Source: Glandiceps talaboti
Lineage: Eukaryota; Hemichordata; Enteropneusta; Spengelidae
Direction: 5' to 3'
Assembly: GCF_964340395.1 (NCBI RefSeq)
Contig: NC_135550.1
Location: 27,151,176 to 27,215,175, forward strand
Length of the DNA stretch: 64,000 nt
Numbering within the stretch: the stretch's first letter is position 1; every line of letters begins with the position of its first letter. The position numbers and the translations under genes were made by a program. Shown one piece after another: positions 1-26,110 of the stretch. Below the pieces are notes generated by a model. It was not told the DNA's origin. It worked only from the letters and a program-made list of their open reading frames with translations, and did no database searches.

Positions 1-358
1 GCCATGTAAATGTCAGAATGACTGACAGTCTGGACATGCTGCCATGTAAATATCAGATTGATTGACAGTCTGGACATGGTGCCATGCAAATGTCAGAACG
101 ACTGGACAGCATGGAGATGGTGCCATGTAAATGTCAGAACGACTGACAGTCTGGACATGCTGCCATGTAAATATCAGATTGATTGACAGTCTGGACATGG
201 TGCCATGCAAATGTCAGAACGACTGGACAGTATGGAGATGGTGCCATGTAAATGTCAGAACGACTGACAGTCTGGACATGCTGCCATGTAAATATCAGAT
301 TGATTGACAGTCTGGACATGCTGCCATGTAAATGTCAGAATGACTGAGAGTATGGACA
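1..358. repeat. Higher-order tandem repeat, about 40-bp monomers in 121-bp trimers
   Basis: The start GCCATG recurs at 1, 41, 81, 122, 162, 202, 243, 283 and 323, giving monomers of 40, 40 and 41 bp. Three monomer types follow in a fixed order, so the longer period is 121 bp: one with TAAATGTCAGAA, one with TAAATATCAGAT, one with CAAATGTCAGAA and an extra G before the ACAG. The array is cut by the left edge. It is open on the minus strand, but the translation is only the repeat and is not a gene. Confidence 0.9.
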
Positions 359-3300
359 GGACTCTATTTCTCAATTTCTTAGGTTTAATAATACCATAGA
401 TTTGCAATTTCCTATAGCTGTATGGATCTTCAATGATTCATAGCTATCATCTCCGCCTGATTGCAATGCTTGTTATGGATTCTTAGGTCAACACACTCGG
501 CGACTTCAATCACACATAACCCAAGGCAGTAAGAAGCAAATGATTCAACATCCACCCGGGTCCCTGTCTTAACTAAAATTATTTATGTTTTGTTTTCTAA
601 TGCCTTGGGCACAGCTTATCAAAAGTTGCAATGAAAAGACTATTGATGAACTGTTATGGTGCGAGTTAAGGGATGGATTGTGTCATTGTGTACAAAGAGT
701 TGTTAGTGATTTCAGTCTTTTTGACTTCAAGATCGTTGAAATAGAAAATGTTCGAGCAAATTTGAATGGTTTACAAAGTTCCCATGGCATGGTTATCAGT
801 CTTTTCATCACCAGGCTTGTAGATGTTGAATTCTAACATAAAATGGTTCCTATTTTAAGGAATATTGTGTCGTCCAAAACACAGGTGATTTGATTTTAAA
901 AATAGAAATATCAGATTAGACATACAAAAGTATATTGATATTAGAATGAATATATCAGTCCATAAATTATCAATGAGACATAGTGTTATGTTTCATAGGG
1001 TTAGATTTTAATATGCTTAGATGTAGCTCTGCGATATTTCACTAATTTAATAATGATAATTTATGTGAGCTAACAAATATTATTATAACTCTGTTGTTTA
1101 TGTATAATGTTGTTGACATTTTACACTATGAAATAAACTACTTTTAGTCTACATAATTGTTGGTTAAATCAAATTAAAATGACTGAAGAATATCAGTTCA
1201 TTGAATTATGCAAATAATTATGTAGAAGTGTTGTGTAGTCTGTTGCAGTATAAATTGTGTGTCCAGTCCTGCCAGTAAAATTTCCCATTAAGATAAGTGT
1301 GAGAACACAGATTATGGCTGTATACTCCAGGGAAATCATACGGCATCATGAAGCTAACTGTATCCACCAATCAATCAATAGTCATCAGATGCCATAAAAA
1401 ACACCTTCTCATAAGAGTTTGTTTTGCTGACAATTTCTTGTCTAGAACATTAATGAATTGAGTGATTTTGTAACAAAATAAATAGATGTGTGAAGTCACC
1501 TTTAAAAGCTTCTGGCTTGTTGAATAGCATACATTTTATTGTGAGTGTAAGAATTGAAAGTCTAAATATTGACTTCTGATGTAGACGCCTTCTTTCTTCA
1601 TGTAAAAGATATTTTCAGTGATATTTTCTGTCTGGCAGTACTTGTCAAGTAGACAAATTAAAACTGAACATTGCAATTTAGCCATCAATGAACATCAATA
1701 AAACAAGTGAATTGTTGAAATGTGGTCCTGTTGACATTTTGTAACTCTTGAATTGTGTTAAAAATTGAATTAAAACTAAAAAAACAAAACAGTCTTTGTT
1801 ATGTACATGTGCCTTGTACATCAGACCTTTGCATCACCACATAAAACTGAAGGCTAACCATTTATCAAAATAGTAAAACGACTTCATATATACTACTTGT
1901 AAGCTGTAGTTGATTTGGTTTCCCTCTTAAAGTCTGATGAAACTACAGACAGAGTGCTTTTATCTAAATCAGAATAAATTCTGAAGAGGCGTCTCTTGAG
2001 CATAGCTGTTGCAGTTTGTACACCTGAACAAAATTAAATATACCTTGCACTCCAAAGTTATTGGATTGAGAATGAATTGTTTGAATGCTAAAATTCAATA
2101 AACTAATGTGAACACAGAGTGGTTTTGTACATATTTCGTTTAGTTCATATACTTCAAATAGTTTAGCAGGAACAAATGTATACAGAGCATATGTATTATG
2201 CATTTTTGATTTCAGTCAATATATAAATCATCATATTGCATGTTTTGTGATCGTGGTTCAACTATGTATGAAGTACCTAGCCCCATGGAAATAAGACTTG
2301 TACGGATATAGTTACATGAATGATATAACACAAAATAATAACTCTATCAATTTAATATCCCTATGATACCAGACTCTTATTACTTCCACATGAATATCTG
2401 CTTTAGAGATGATCTATTTGTGATATATATTGAATTCTTATTTCAATGAAAAACATGGAATGTGAAAAAAAATTAATCTTGGCGATTACTGTTGCATATT
2501 TCAGCAGTATGAGATAAACCTGGAGAGGTATGTGGCGTTGATATGTTAAATTTGTATAAAATAAGTTTCTGCATTTTGCTCTGTTATTTACTAAGATAAA
2601 TTTGTTGTTCGTGCCATGAATTTCATCGTGTTTTGTTGATTTTTTAATCATTTTGAAATCATATCCTGGGAACATCTGTCAATATTAGTACACTTTATGT
2701 ATTTATACTTTACAATAAATGTGTGAAATTTTGTATCCATGGGCTTTAAACAAGACTGAAAAATTAAGATGTTACGTAGAATGAAAATAAGGTAGAACAT
2801 ACCAAGTGATGATCATTGGCAAGATTACCATTATTATGGTATATATATATTACAAGGGCCTCTTTTAAATTGAATAGTAAAAGGTTTTCATTTTATTAAG
2901 TTATTTGATATAGGGGCAGAAACATTGTACTTTTATTGTATTAGGATCAAGTTATGGGATGTGCATTGTAGAGCAATAATTATATATATCATATCAGTCA
3001 GTGTATCAATCACATTAATGTACAATTCTGATTGGAGGAGAGCTTAATATAACATTGGTAAAATGTATTGATATACCACTGATGTACCAGTGGTAACATG
3101 ATTAGCTACAAGCATATTACTCCCTATATGACATATCCAAGCATGGTGCCAACTGCTGTGTAGAATGTCTAAACATGGAGAGAAATTATGTCCCAATGTA
3201 GAGTTTCAGCAACGGAAAGCACTTCAGTAGTCAACCACGTTTCTAGGCAGACTGAAAACTGAAATTTTATGTGGGCTGATATATGAAAAAAGAAACCTCA

Positions 3301-3765
3301 CCACCCAGTTTCTAAAAAACATTACTGTAAGTATGCTGTCAATGACAGACATTGAAAATAGAGAACTCTTTCATCTGTTTGCAGATTTACCGACTTTTAA
3401 TAAATGATCTGCCAAAGAAAGTAAATGACCTAACAAAAAATTAGGAAACAATGCAGTTTTTGTGCAACAACATGATAAATATGAAGTCTTTCTGATACAA
3501 ATCTATAAACTTGAATGGATATATTCGCATGTGATAAGGTTTGAATTGCTCATTGCTGGGCAAGTGTATTAGAAAGAACAACTTGTCCTTCATTCTTGAA
3601 ACCTAAGTTTTCAAAGTCAGAGAAAGTACAGTTCAAGGGTACAAGAATGCTGATAATGTAATATCAATAACCCCACCACAGTTTGGGTGCAATTCACTCC
3701 ATGTAGCACTGGTCTTTCGACTTGTGCCATTTTGTCACAAAGTCTAACAAATCTTGTGTAGCCGT

Positions 3766-3768
3766 TGT

Positions 3769-3799
<31 letters not shown>

Positions 3800-3806
3800 G
3801 GGGGGG
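3766..3806. repeat. (GT)n followed by G24 run
   Basis: A short GT dinucleotide array passes directly into an uninterrupted G run (about 3783-3806). Confidence 0.9.
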
Positions 3807-4628
3807 TTATTGTTTTATATAATATATAACCCCCAAAATAACTGTAAAAGCCAAGTTATATTCATAATCTAGAGATGATGTATGTGATGTCCAATACAAA
3901 AAGCATCTTTAAGTAATTTCCACATACCTCATTGTTGTCTGTAAGCCTTTCTTAACCTATTTGGCACCAGTATTAGTGGAGTTGAAATATTACACTAATA
4001 CATTGACAGCTTAGTTTGATACTTATTAGTGTTGCCAAGTGAAATGAAACATGAATAGAAACTGCTCCTGGCTTTTTAGAAATCTTGATTGTCAATTTAG
4101 TGGTTGATGGGAAAGTGATAGTGAAAGCCAAGGTGGCAGTCCAGGAACGGAGGTGTACATGTAAGGTCTTATTAATCAGAAGTGTTAGCTCATGGCAATG
4201 CCACTCACTTTCTATAATTAGTATACTATCATTATGTAAATTATTATGCTTTTGTATGTCAATCATACTTTAAGCTAATGGCAGACTTACAGGCAGATCA
4301 CTCACCGTCATAATGCATGTATATAGCAATCATGTTGTACATCATTATCCATATTATCTGGTTAACCTTTCTAATGAGAATATTCATTTTGACCTCAATT
4401 TAAAGGCCTACAATTAGGATGAGGATGGGGATTACAACATTAGGTGCTTTGTAATATAATGAGACTTCTTTTAGCACTTTCCAACATACTGTTCTCAACA
4501 TACTGTTCTCAAAACACTTCACAGTGTCAGTTATTACCCTTGATGTGGCAAATAACAGCACTATGGTCCTTTTTATCTTTCTCAACTTCCTGGTGAGTAT
4601 ATCATCTGACATTATGTCTGTTGATATA

Positions 4629-4800
4629 CCAGGTCCCCAGTTATACAGCTGGGTTGACTGGGGCTTACTTCAAGTGGTTCAAATCTTACCCAAAGAATTA
4701 AGCCATTGAGAAACAAACGGCAGTGACAAGGCTCAAACCGACAATCTGCCGATTCCAAGCCAGCCCCTCTAACCTTTCAACTGTAATGACTCCATGTGCT
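4629..4800 (-). mobile_element. Probable tRNA-derived SINE fragment
   Basis: Read on the minus strand, a polymerase III A-box-like segment (GAAAGGTTAGAGGGGC) is followed about 30 bp later by a B-box-like GGTTTGAGCC. After these comes a non-tRNA body ending ACCCAGCTGTATAACTGGGG. This order is typical of tRNA-derived SINEs. The match is degenerate, there is no clear tail or target duplication, and the family is not identified. Confidence 0.45.
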
Positions 4801-7134
4801 GATAATAGGGAGTCTATTATCAGTATTGTTTTTACAGATTCCATTTGTATTACACGTGGCAATGCTACATAAAGACTTCTAACCATGTGTTGTATGATTT
4901 TATAGGTCCCAACCCAATGTTTTATTACATATTTTGTATCTATCTTCTGTCTGGGAGCAGATGGCTACATTGATATGAATGCTATGCTAACTAATGAAAT
5001 TTGAAGTGAAACCTTTGATAACTGCTATACATACAGTTGTAGGTACTTACAAAATACATAGCCTATATTTATGGTAGTATTGAATGTTAGTTGTAAACAT
5101 GTAAAATATGACATATGTTTAGCATTGTTTTCCTTGCATATAAAAGCTAAAAAGAAATTGATGATTTTGTGTGTTATTCATGACAAGTAAAACTGTTTTG
5201 TAGGTTACATTTACACATCGGTTTCTTGTTTGCATAAATAGTCAGAAAATGTATGTAATGCAAATATGTTGTTGAGTCGTGTGTTCAGCAACATATGGAA
5301 CTTTCAAGGCCCAAGTTGAATTTAGAATTATACATTAGCTTACATACAATAGTGGTAAGTAAATCTGGAAAGGTTATTACAAGTATCCTGTCTAACAGCA
5401 TCAGCTTCAATTGAGTTAGCAGTTTCCTCTCCTTTGCCAGAAAGTGTAGAGAGGTGAATGCCAACTCTGAGCTTTACTAGAGAAAAAATCCTTCCCTGAT
5501 TAATATATTACATGATGACTTGTTGGATCAAGAGAATAGTAAAGTGCCCAGAATAAAATCATGGTCCATCTTGAAACACATTTACAGGTAAATATCTTCA
5601 TGGACATTAGAGTGGAAAGGATGTTGTATACGTGTACCAAGTATCAAATCTAGAATAGGGCAACTGGTACCGTATACACAAAAGTGTTTTTTGCTGGCCT
5701 AATGATTTTCTCTTTATTAAACAAGGCAAAAGCTAATCAGAAAATGTTTTGAATTGAGTTTTGTTTGGGCCATGCAGCTTTCATATTTCATGTCATTTGA
5801 ATGTATGGAGTGAGATATCAATAATTGGTGCCTAGTCTGTGAAGTATTAACGTATATGTTCAAACCATACATGCACTGTAGTTGAACATTCTAAGCTCTG
5901 TATACATGCGTACGATGTTCAACTGGGATCTGTATTTGTATGCAGAGGACATGTATACTGTAGGTGTTTATGCACTGTGAAAATTGAAGTGACGCGTATT
6001 CCTAGATCTTATTACTTTTCCTAAGTTGCTATTCTAACACCTGCTGTAGTCTGAAATCAAGGTTATCACCTTTGTCAAACTTCCTAACCATTATGTAGAG
6101 AATCAGAAAACACTACCGGCATATTGTATTAGTCTTTCACCCCTCAACATGTAAAAACCCCACTGGATGATAGTTTCTCAGTACATTTATATGGTGTACT
6201 GTTTTTTGTACAGATTGAAATCAGTCAGACACAATCAAATGATAAATTGTCATACTCCAAGAGGATTAATTTCCTTTCAGGACATTCATCATCCCTTAAG
6301 ACATCGTTTATCTTGTAAAACACTATACCTGTAACTTGATTACCATAGTAACAGTGGTATGTGAGGCTAGATTGGCAAACTCACCTCATGTTGCTTTTAA
6401 TCACAATCAGTATCCTACCCCCAAAATTGTCACCAATGATCTATGTATGATATATTGTATTAATATTCTAAGTACTTGTATAGCACTATCAGTGTGTTTC
6501 ATGCTTCACTGTTCTTCATTTCTGATAGTAGCAGTCAAGTTTTCACTTTTATGCCTTCTAAAACTTGTGAGGTACAATGTCTGTGATTTATACTGTAAAT
6601 ATTATTCCATTAGTTTCATACTTATTATGGATTGATCTTGACATCTCAATCTGAGTCTGTCATGATGAATTATTCACTCGACGTGTATGATACTTTTCTT
6701 TATGAATGTAAACCAACCTAGACTTGACTTTCCACATTTCAATTTGATGAATCAGAGTTCGATTTATTAGAGGAACTGACAGATTTGAGTTATACTTAGT
6801 GTCAGGTGATAAGGAAAGATACAGAGTGCAAGGAAAAGGTTGGTACTACTTCACTGATAGCCTGTTCTAAATGCATGGTAGATATCATCAATTCTTGTTT
6901 AATTTACGAATACTACCTAAGGCTTACCGACTGTACATTAAGAACTAAAAGCTGATGCCTTGTTTAATAACCTGTAAGTTGACCTCAAAGTCAGAAGTCT
7001 AATTACAGTATACATTAGATTAGGTCCATTGACTGATGTCTGTGGATTTCAATGATTCTTCAGTTTCTAATGTCTAATCTTCATTACTGCATAGAAGTAG
7101 TTTGAAAAACCATGTCCACGATATACATGTGTAA

Positions 7135-7640
7135 GTGCAGACAGCAGGTCTGTATCCCAGGGTCCATAGAGGCAGTAGGACCGCATCCTACGGGCCATAT
7201 AGGCAGCAGGTCTATGTCCCAGGGTTCATGTGGGCAGCAGGTCTGTGTCCAAGAGTAAGTAGATCTGTGTCCTCAGGGGCCTATATTGGCAGCAGCTCGG
7301 CATCTGTGTCCCAGGACCCATGATATAGATAGTAGGTCTACATGTATGTCCCAGGGTCCATTTGGGCATCAGGTCTATGTCCCAGAGTCCACATAAAGAG
7401 CAGGTCTATGTCTGTGTCCCAGGATCCATATAGGCAGCAAGCCTATATCCCAGGGTCCATATATATTGTAGGGAGCAGGTATATGTATATGTCCCAAGGA
7501 CTAAGGTCCACATAGACATCAGGTCTGTGTCCCCGGGTCCATATAGAAAGCAGGTCTATGTCCCTGGGTCCATATAGACAGAAGGTCTATGTCCAAGGGT
7601 CCACATATGCAGCAGGTCTGTGCCCCAGGGTCCGCAAAGT
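7135..7640. repeat. Degenerate minisatellite, about 38-bp unit
   Basis: The unit is approximately AGGCAGCAGGTCTATGTCCC followed by AGGGTCCATAT. It recurs more than ten times with substitutions and small length changes. It is more GC-rich than its surroundings. A short plus-strand frame through it encodes only the repeat. Confidence 0.85.
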
Positions 7641-7918
7641 CAAAGAGGCTTTGCAAAAATGAGTCAAAGGAACAGACATGAAGAGAAATGATAGCTGATG
7701 ATTTTCTTAATGATAAGCTCTATATCAGTACCAATATTGCTAAGGTATTATTGTGTTAACAGGACTGCATATAAATGTATGTATATAGGCTTGTCATACA
7801 GAGTAACCAACTGTCATCTCTCATATTTCAATATCATTAATCACAATTTGTATATTTTGATGTTTCTTAATAGGTATGTGACAAAGTATTCCCCCAGATC
7901 ATGTCGATATACATTGAC

Positions 7919-8097
7919 CTGTGTAAACATTCACATCAGGTCACATCAATCCCTAATGTCTATGGGGTGTCAGTTGCATCTCAATTAGCTGATTTGCATA
8001 TACATTAGGAATGTGTAAACATTCGCATCAGGTCACATCAATCCCTAATGTGTAGGGGGTGTCAGTTGCATCTCAATTAGCTGATTTGCATATACAT
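7919..8097. repeat. Tandem duplication of 92 bp carrying octamer motifs
   Basis: The block beginning GTGTAAACATTC at 7921 is repeated from 8013 with few differences. Each copy has AGGTCACATCAATCCC and an ATTTGCAT octamer (7992-7999 and 8084-8091), the reverse complement of the POU-factor site ATGCAAAT. It lies about 360-530 bp before the FUT8 start codon. Confidence 0.85.
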
Positions 8098-8450
8098 GTA
8101 CACTGTCCCCAATGCATGAAGGGTATGATAGTAAAGGGTTCTGTCAGATCCAATCGTATCTTTTGACTTGTAGAACCTGCTTTATCATGAAGAGGTGATA
8201 CAAATGTCACTTCTGATTCTGTCTGTTGCATTTTAAAAGTCAATCATGATTTGGTTATGGTTTCTCAAAGTACAGGTACTGTAAAAATAATTGCCTTTCA
8301 TCCTTTATAGATGTAATATGGAATGGAAATCCAGACTCTTTGGAAACAACTTCTAGACTGATATATTAGCTTCAATATCTTGTTTATTTCTCTTTCAGTT
8401 TTCACTCGAGATTCCCAGAATTTCCACATGAATGACTAAGTGTATATATC

Positions 8451-20719
<12,269 letters not shown>

Positions 20720-20785
20720 TGATTGTCATTAAAGTGCTGTGGAAAGTTAAAGATGCCAGACTTGAGGCCCAAAGATGAAGTGGTG

Positions 20786-20791
20786 AATAAA
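20786..20791 (+). promoter_or_regulatory. Candidate FUT8 polyadenylation signal
   Basis: AATAAA lies 67 bp after the FUT8 stop codon and is the first such hexamer downstream. Confidence 0.5.
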
Positions 20792-21036
20792 CACATCCCC
20801 AGTATAGATGCAACCTGTCAAACCTATGTTCTGCTTCAAAAGCTTCTTTATTTTTTTTTTGTTCTCCTTTGCAGAAAAAAGACCACAACATAAGATATTG
20901 CAAATTTAATCTCAAACCTTGATAGTGGACAACCTCATGTCAGACATGTTCAACTTTAGATCATGAGCTTAAGTATTTTTTTCTTTGTTTTACTTTTCAT
21001 TGGTGCTAATCAATGAAGTATATGTGTGAGTGTGTA

Positions 21037-21062
21037 TGTGTGTGTGTGTGTGTGTGTGTTTA

Positions 21063-21099
<37 letters not shown>

Positions 21100-21126
21100 G
21101 TCTGTCTATCTGTCTATCTGTCTATA

Positions 21127-21186
<60 letters not shown>

Positions 21187-21219
21187 AATATATCTATCTA
21201 TCTATCTCTCTATCTATCA
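21037..21219. repeat. (GT)n-(TATC)n compound microsatellite
   Basis: A GT array (21037-21059) followed by about 38 TATC units with scattered TGTC variants. Confidence 0.95.
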
Positions 21220-22612
21220 AATAACAACAGAAGAATTATTTTTATACATTGGATTGCATCAGGACCCTTGAATGAGAGCAGTGAGTGCTGTCTTCGAATA
21301 AACGCCTTTTCAACAGTACTACACAGTGTATACCAAAGTCATCATTGTCAGTAGTTTGCCATTTGTATATGTTTTGTCTTGTACCATTGCAATTGTGAAT
21401 GTTAATTAATAACTTTTGTAGTCATATTTTGACACAAGTGTTGTTTCAATGGATATTTGTAGAGAAAAGACATTGTGGGCTTAGGTTAGTTGATCTACGG
21501 TGATTCAATCCACAACTTTGCAATATTAACTGAATCAAATAGACAGATTATTAACATGTATAAATAATTGAATTACCATAGATATTTTTTCCATATTCTG
21601 TGCCCTCTAATTTGACGTCAAAATTATAATGAATACAAATCGCCAGTACAGTTACTCGTGATTTTTTTAAAATACCATATCTGTGTACTTCACAAATTAA
21701 AGATTTTAATATGAGAAATATTAGAGTAATTTTGTAATATTTGAATGAGGGAGGGGGGGGGGGTGATTACTAAGCAAATGTGCCATTGTCACTTTTCATT
21801 GGGAGAGATTTCAGAGTTTTCAGATTATGAGTTCAAAAGTCTTGACTTCATATACTTGCACAGTATTTATACAGATCCAGTAGTTGGTAGGAAGATGTAA
21901 ATTATGGACCAGTGTCGTGTAAAGGAAGGAAGTAGTAGGTTCAGAGTCATTTTGACTTTTTAATTTAGGACTTGAGAAGAAGGAAGACAGGACCCTGACC
22001 CCTGTAATATACTGATCACTGTGAATGATAATAAATTTGGGTGTACTAGGGAGTCAAATTCTACTGACGCCCTAGTTTGATTTCAAATGTTTTTTGTTGA
22101 TTGTTAGATTTATGTTGGGGTCCATCAGATTGCAGTCATACCAAATCATTGATGTAGTGAGTCCAGATTCAAACTAGTGATGAAGTCACTCAACTGAGCT
22201 AGGTTCAAATAGTTCATGTAGTTCCACTGGTGTTTTGTAATAACACCGGTAGTCATTTAGACAGGTTAAATACTCAAGAGTATGTGATGTAATTATTGGT
22301 GAAAAGATTCATACCTTGTTCATTACTTGTTGTACATCAAGGGGGATGGTACGGTAATCAGATTTAGCAATCTGTTTTACAGTATATATGAAATACATGT
22401 ACTAATTAATAAACTAACTATGATGTGTTGTATGTCTGATGCCAAATCATTCGCAACATATAACTGATTATTTGTAATTGTTCCAAAGTTCAAAAGGGAA
22501 TTCACTTAAGAAACTAGTATGTGTAATGAATGATGAACATTATATATATACACATACAGTGTATAGGTAAATATAGATGGGTTATGTACGTGGGTATATA
22601 CAATGTGTGTGT

Positions 22613-22680
22613 ACATACATACATACATACATACATACATACATACATACATACATACATACATACATACATACACACAC
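22613..22680. repeat. (CATA)n microsatellite
   Basis: About 15 units of CATA, ending in a short CA run. Confidence 0.95.
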
Positions 22681-25600
22681 ATCATTAATTCTCCAAGATG
22701 GTATATTTGTAAATACATCTTTTTTAACATTATATCTTCACAGTCCTTATGAACTAATACTGAGTGAAATAATTATCTACTTTATTCCATACCTTGCCTT
22801 GACCTGTCTTTCTCAGTTCAAGAAGTTTAGAAGTTATTCATTGTTTAAAAAAGTTTCTATCAGAGGTCCAAATCTGGCTTAGGGAACAGAATCCAAATAG
22901 ATTCAATGGAATTTCACTTGTAATTTTTATTTTACCTGAATTTTGGTCGTTTTTTGTGTTTCTGGTCAATCTGGTGGAAGTCCTAGAATCTAGATGTAGT
23001 TTATGTACAAATGTAGTATTAACATACATCAAGCATTGTATAAATCAACCCCTGCTGATCAGATTTCAGATGTTCATTTATTTATTTATTGTACTCTTGT
23101 CAAGTATGATATTTTTGGATGTTTTGTTTTCCAAAGTGCCATAGACGTCACAAAATGGTCACACCAAACCTTGAATACTGTTTGGGTTCATCAGGTATTC
23201 ACACACTCTTTTCAATCATTTAAGTATTATGAAGATTTATCAAATGAATATTCCAAGTTTTGTGATTTATAGACACACATTTACAAATCAAAATAAATGT
23301 CATGATTTTTCATACAATCATATGGAGTGGTGTCTTTTTTGTTGTCAAAGGTATCTATACTACTAAACAATGGTATGAAACGTTTATAGTTGCAGATATT
23401 TGAAGTCATGCCAAACTATAACAGATGAGTTAAAGGTAGAAGTAGATGGAGATGTTACAAAACATGTGATGACAGTCAGGGAGCCGCTCAAATAACTACG
23501 ACATTTGTTAACAAGACACAAGTTGTTTGAAATCTGAGCCCTTCAGACAGCACTTAAGAGATGATTAAAACAGGTGCAACAGCGCCACCAACTGCTGGGT
23601 CTGCGTTCGGGCGAATTGCAATCACAATTAGCAAGTTTTAATATTTTGTGGTAGGCCTACATCTCTACGAAGTTGCATCTTTAGATTGAATACCAAAATC
23701 AAGTTGAGGAAAATGATGAAATAACATGCTCGAATATTGAAGAGAAACAACAGAAAATATGATGGGAATCTTCGGCTGCCTTCAAGTCGAGACTTTAGGT
23801 TCAGTTTTGTGGTTTTGTCATGCATCTCAAAATCATGCATGAGTCCTTGTTTCTGGACTGAGAACTAGCGTGTTGAACCTCAAGCCTCTTTATGTAACCA
23901 CCCCCACCCCGCTTCGTGTTTCGTTGCGGCAACGGAAAAAAAATATATTCTGGCTTACGAGAATGTAGTGAACACCGGTAAGTTACCTCGGTTTGGAACT
24001 TCGGTATCATCGATGTCATACTTTTCTATGTGTTTGTCAGTTCTTGTCCCTGTGGCTACATTTTACACGTGACGTAAATCCGAGAATTACAAATACGTTA
24101 AATACACGTGTGTCGATGTTACAGTAGGTCTACACCTTTCACGCTCTTTCACAGTCACATATAGTATACTCTTAGAATACCTTCTGATCTATTATGCGTT
24201 TTGATTTACTTACACTTTTTTGATAATTTGCTTATAAAAATGCAACATTACAAAAATCTAAGACAACATTTTTGTAAGTTTTGAAAGAGATAAACGATTA
24301 TGATGTAAAATTTATTAATTAAAAACCAAACTAGATCAGGTGTTCAGAAGACTATCATGGGATGGTCGTGTTGCAAACTAATGTTGAAACTATTTATACT
24401 TGTAAAATAAACTAAAAAAATAAAATTTACATCAATTGAAGTTGAAAGTATGTTGGAAATATGTTACGAACTCCTCGTGTGTCCAAAACTTTTAATTGTG
24501 TTTTAGCTATATTATGACTCGGATTGTGCTCTGAAATTTGAAAATGTATGGAGTGTCTTTGTCAGTAACCACTTTTGTGAACTACAGGTATATCTAGAAG
24601 CAGAAACATTATACATATACCAAACAATCTCTCTTTTGATGAGACAAGCACGTTTTATGAAATAAAATTGACTGTCGACACATTGATATTATATTACATC
24701 TACGTCGTGTTAAATTTAACGATTTCTTCACGAAATGAAAGAAACTGTTCTGCTACGTAATACTTCAATGTACTTGTTCTACTATTACCGTACTCGACAC
24801 GAGCATATAAAACGTTTTCCTAACGATTTGTACCAAATTCGATACCCAGAAAACTGTTGCTTTGCATATAAAATCATTATTTAACTTCTGTAGATACGTA
24901 ACACGATCAATATCGGAAATTCTAAAGTGTACTGTGGTGATTTTTCTTTCCAACTATAAAATTTCAAATGCTTCACGTCTTTGAAATATCACAGGGTCCT
25001 GTGCATATCAGATTCGCAGACACGAATAGGTCTGACTCAGTACCCGATGTATGATGAATCACGCTGATACATGAAAGACGATACTTGGACAGTTTTCCTC
25101 GGGCAGTTTTCACTGTCAATCTCGTGATGCGAAGTAGTGGCAATCTGGCCGGCGACATTTCCAAGTCACGCATCGTGACTTTTCGATATCACAAATCGCG
25201 CCAGTAGGCATGTTAGATGGTGAATCCGGTGCAAATAGCGACACGAATCACTTCAGACACCTGTTTGTCTACAGTTATGAAAAAGAAAACTCAAGCGAAG
25301 AGTCACATATCTGTTACTGTATGTCAACAATAAGCCTCGTTCACAGTGTTAATAATTTGCATCTGCATTTATTTAACTGTATGCTTACCATGAATACAGA
25401 AAAACAAACATAAAAGTTTTTTTTTTAAATCACTTCAGGCGTTGTTAGTATAGAGGCATATACAAAATACCCATATACAGGAATGGGATTTTCACAGAAT
25501 CTGAAAATCAATTTCATATCCAAACATCATTGTGCGTATATTATATACATGTTTATGTTAAGTACAGCTGCTGCTTGGAATTTCATGATAACTGTTGTGT

Positions 25601-25699
25601 GAATAATATTTTGCTGTTTGAAGTAATACTTGATATTGCTGCTAAAACACTGTAATGAAAATACGGTCTTCAAAAATGGAAACTACAAGGGGAATTGTC

Positions 25700-26110
25700 A
25701 TAAGAAGAACATATCACAGTGTAAAAATATCACATCACAGTACCATGAGTACTGCAAGAATATCACATCACAGTACCATGAGTACTGTAACAATGGCACA
25801 TTACATTACTGTAAGAATATCACACCATGATATGAGTACTGTTAGAATGGCACATCACATTACTGTAAGAATGGCACGTCACAGTACTGTAATAAGGGTC
25901 TATAACATTAACAGTACTGCAAGAATATCACTGTGGCACATCACACTCACAGTACTGTAAGAATGACATTTTATAACAGAACCATGAGAATGGTACTATT
26001 ATATAACAATTCCATAACAATGGAATGTAAATGTCATAAGAATGGAATATAACAGTACTGTAGGACTGACATACCCTGCCACAGTAATATGACTAATATC
26101 ACATCAAAGT
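25700..26110. repeat. Degenerate minisatellite built on TACTGTAAGAAT
   Basis: Recurring blocks of the form CATCACAGTACTGTAAGAAT-GGCA or -ATCA appear at irregular spacing of about 24-40 bp and decay to the right. Many units contain a GTAAGA splice-donor-like core. No coding sequence is seen. Confidence 0.75.

Larger units (their letters stand above)
359..7134. other. Gene-poor AT-rich stretch, no coding sequence recognised
   Basis: No open frame here resembles a known protein, and no pair of convincing splice sites frames a conserved segment. It contains a GT/G microsatellite near 3766-3806 and a SINE-like fragment near 4629-4800. It may be intergenic DNA or a 5' intron of the fucosyltransferase gene, whose first coding exon is preceded by a splice acceptor. 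Confidence 0.5.
20792..25650. other. Gene-free, repeat-rich intergenic region
   Basis: No frame here resembles a known protein. The region holds the 21.0 kb TATC and 22.6 kb CATA microsatellites and AT-rich unique sequence. It separates the plus-strand FUT8 gene from the convergent minus-strand KCTD cluster. Confidence 0.5.

Noticed and set aside
13-319. Two overlapping minus-strand frames of 61-65 codons
   Set aside because: They repeat with the tandem array and arise only because the repeat lacks stops in that frame.
1-358. CRISPR-like regular array
   Set aside because: The units are contiguous with no unique spacers, and the surroundings are clearly eukaryotic with split genes.
585-836. 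83-codon plus-strand frame
   Set aside because: No resemblance to a known family, no splice or promoter support; length is within chance for AT-rich DNA.
25150-25172. Short palindrome AGTCACGCATCGTGACTT
   Set aside because: Too short and isolated to support a regulatory or mobile-element call.
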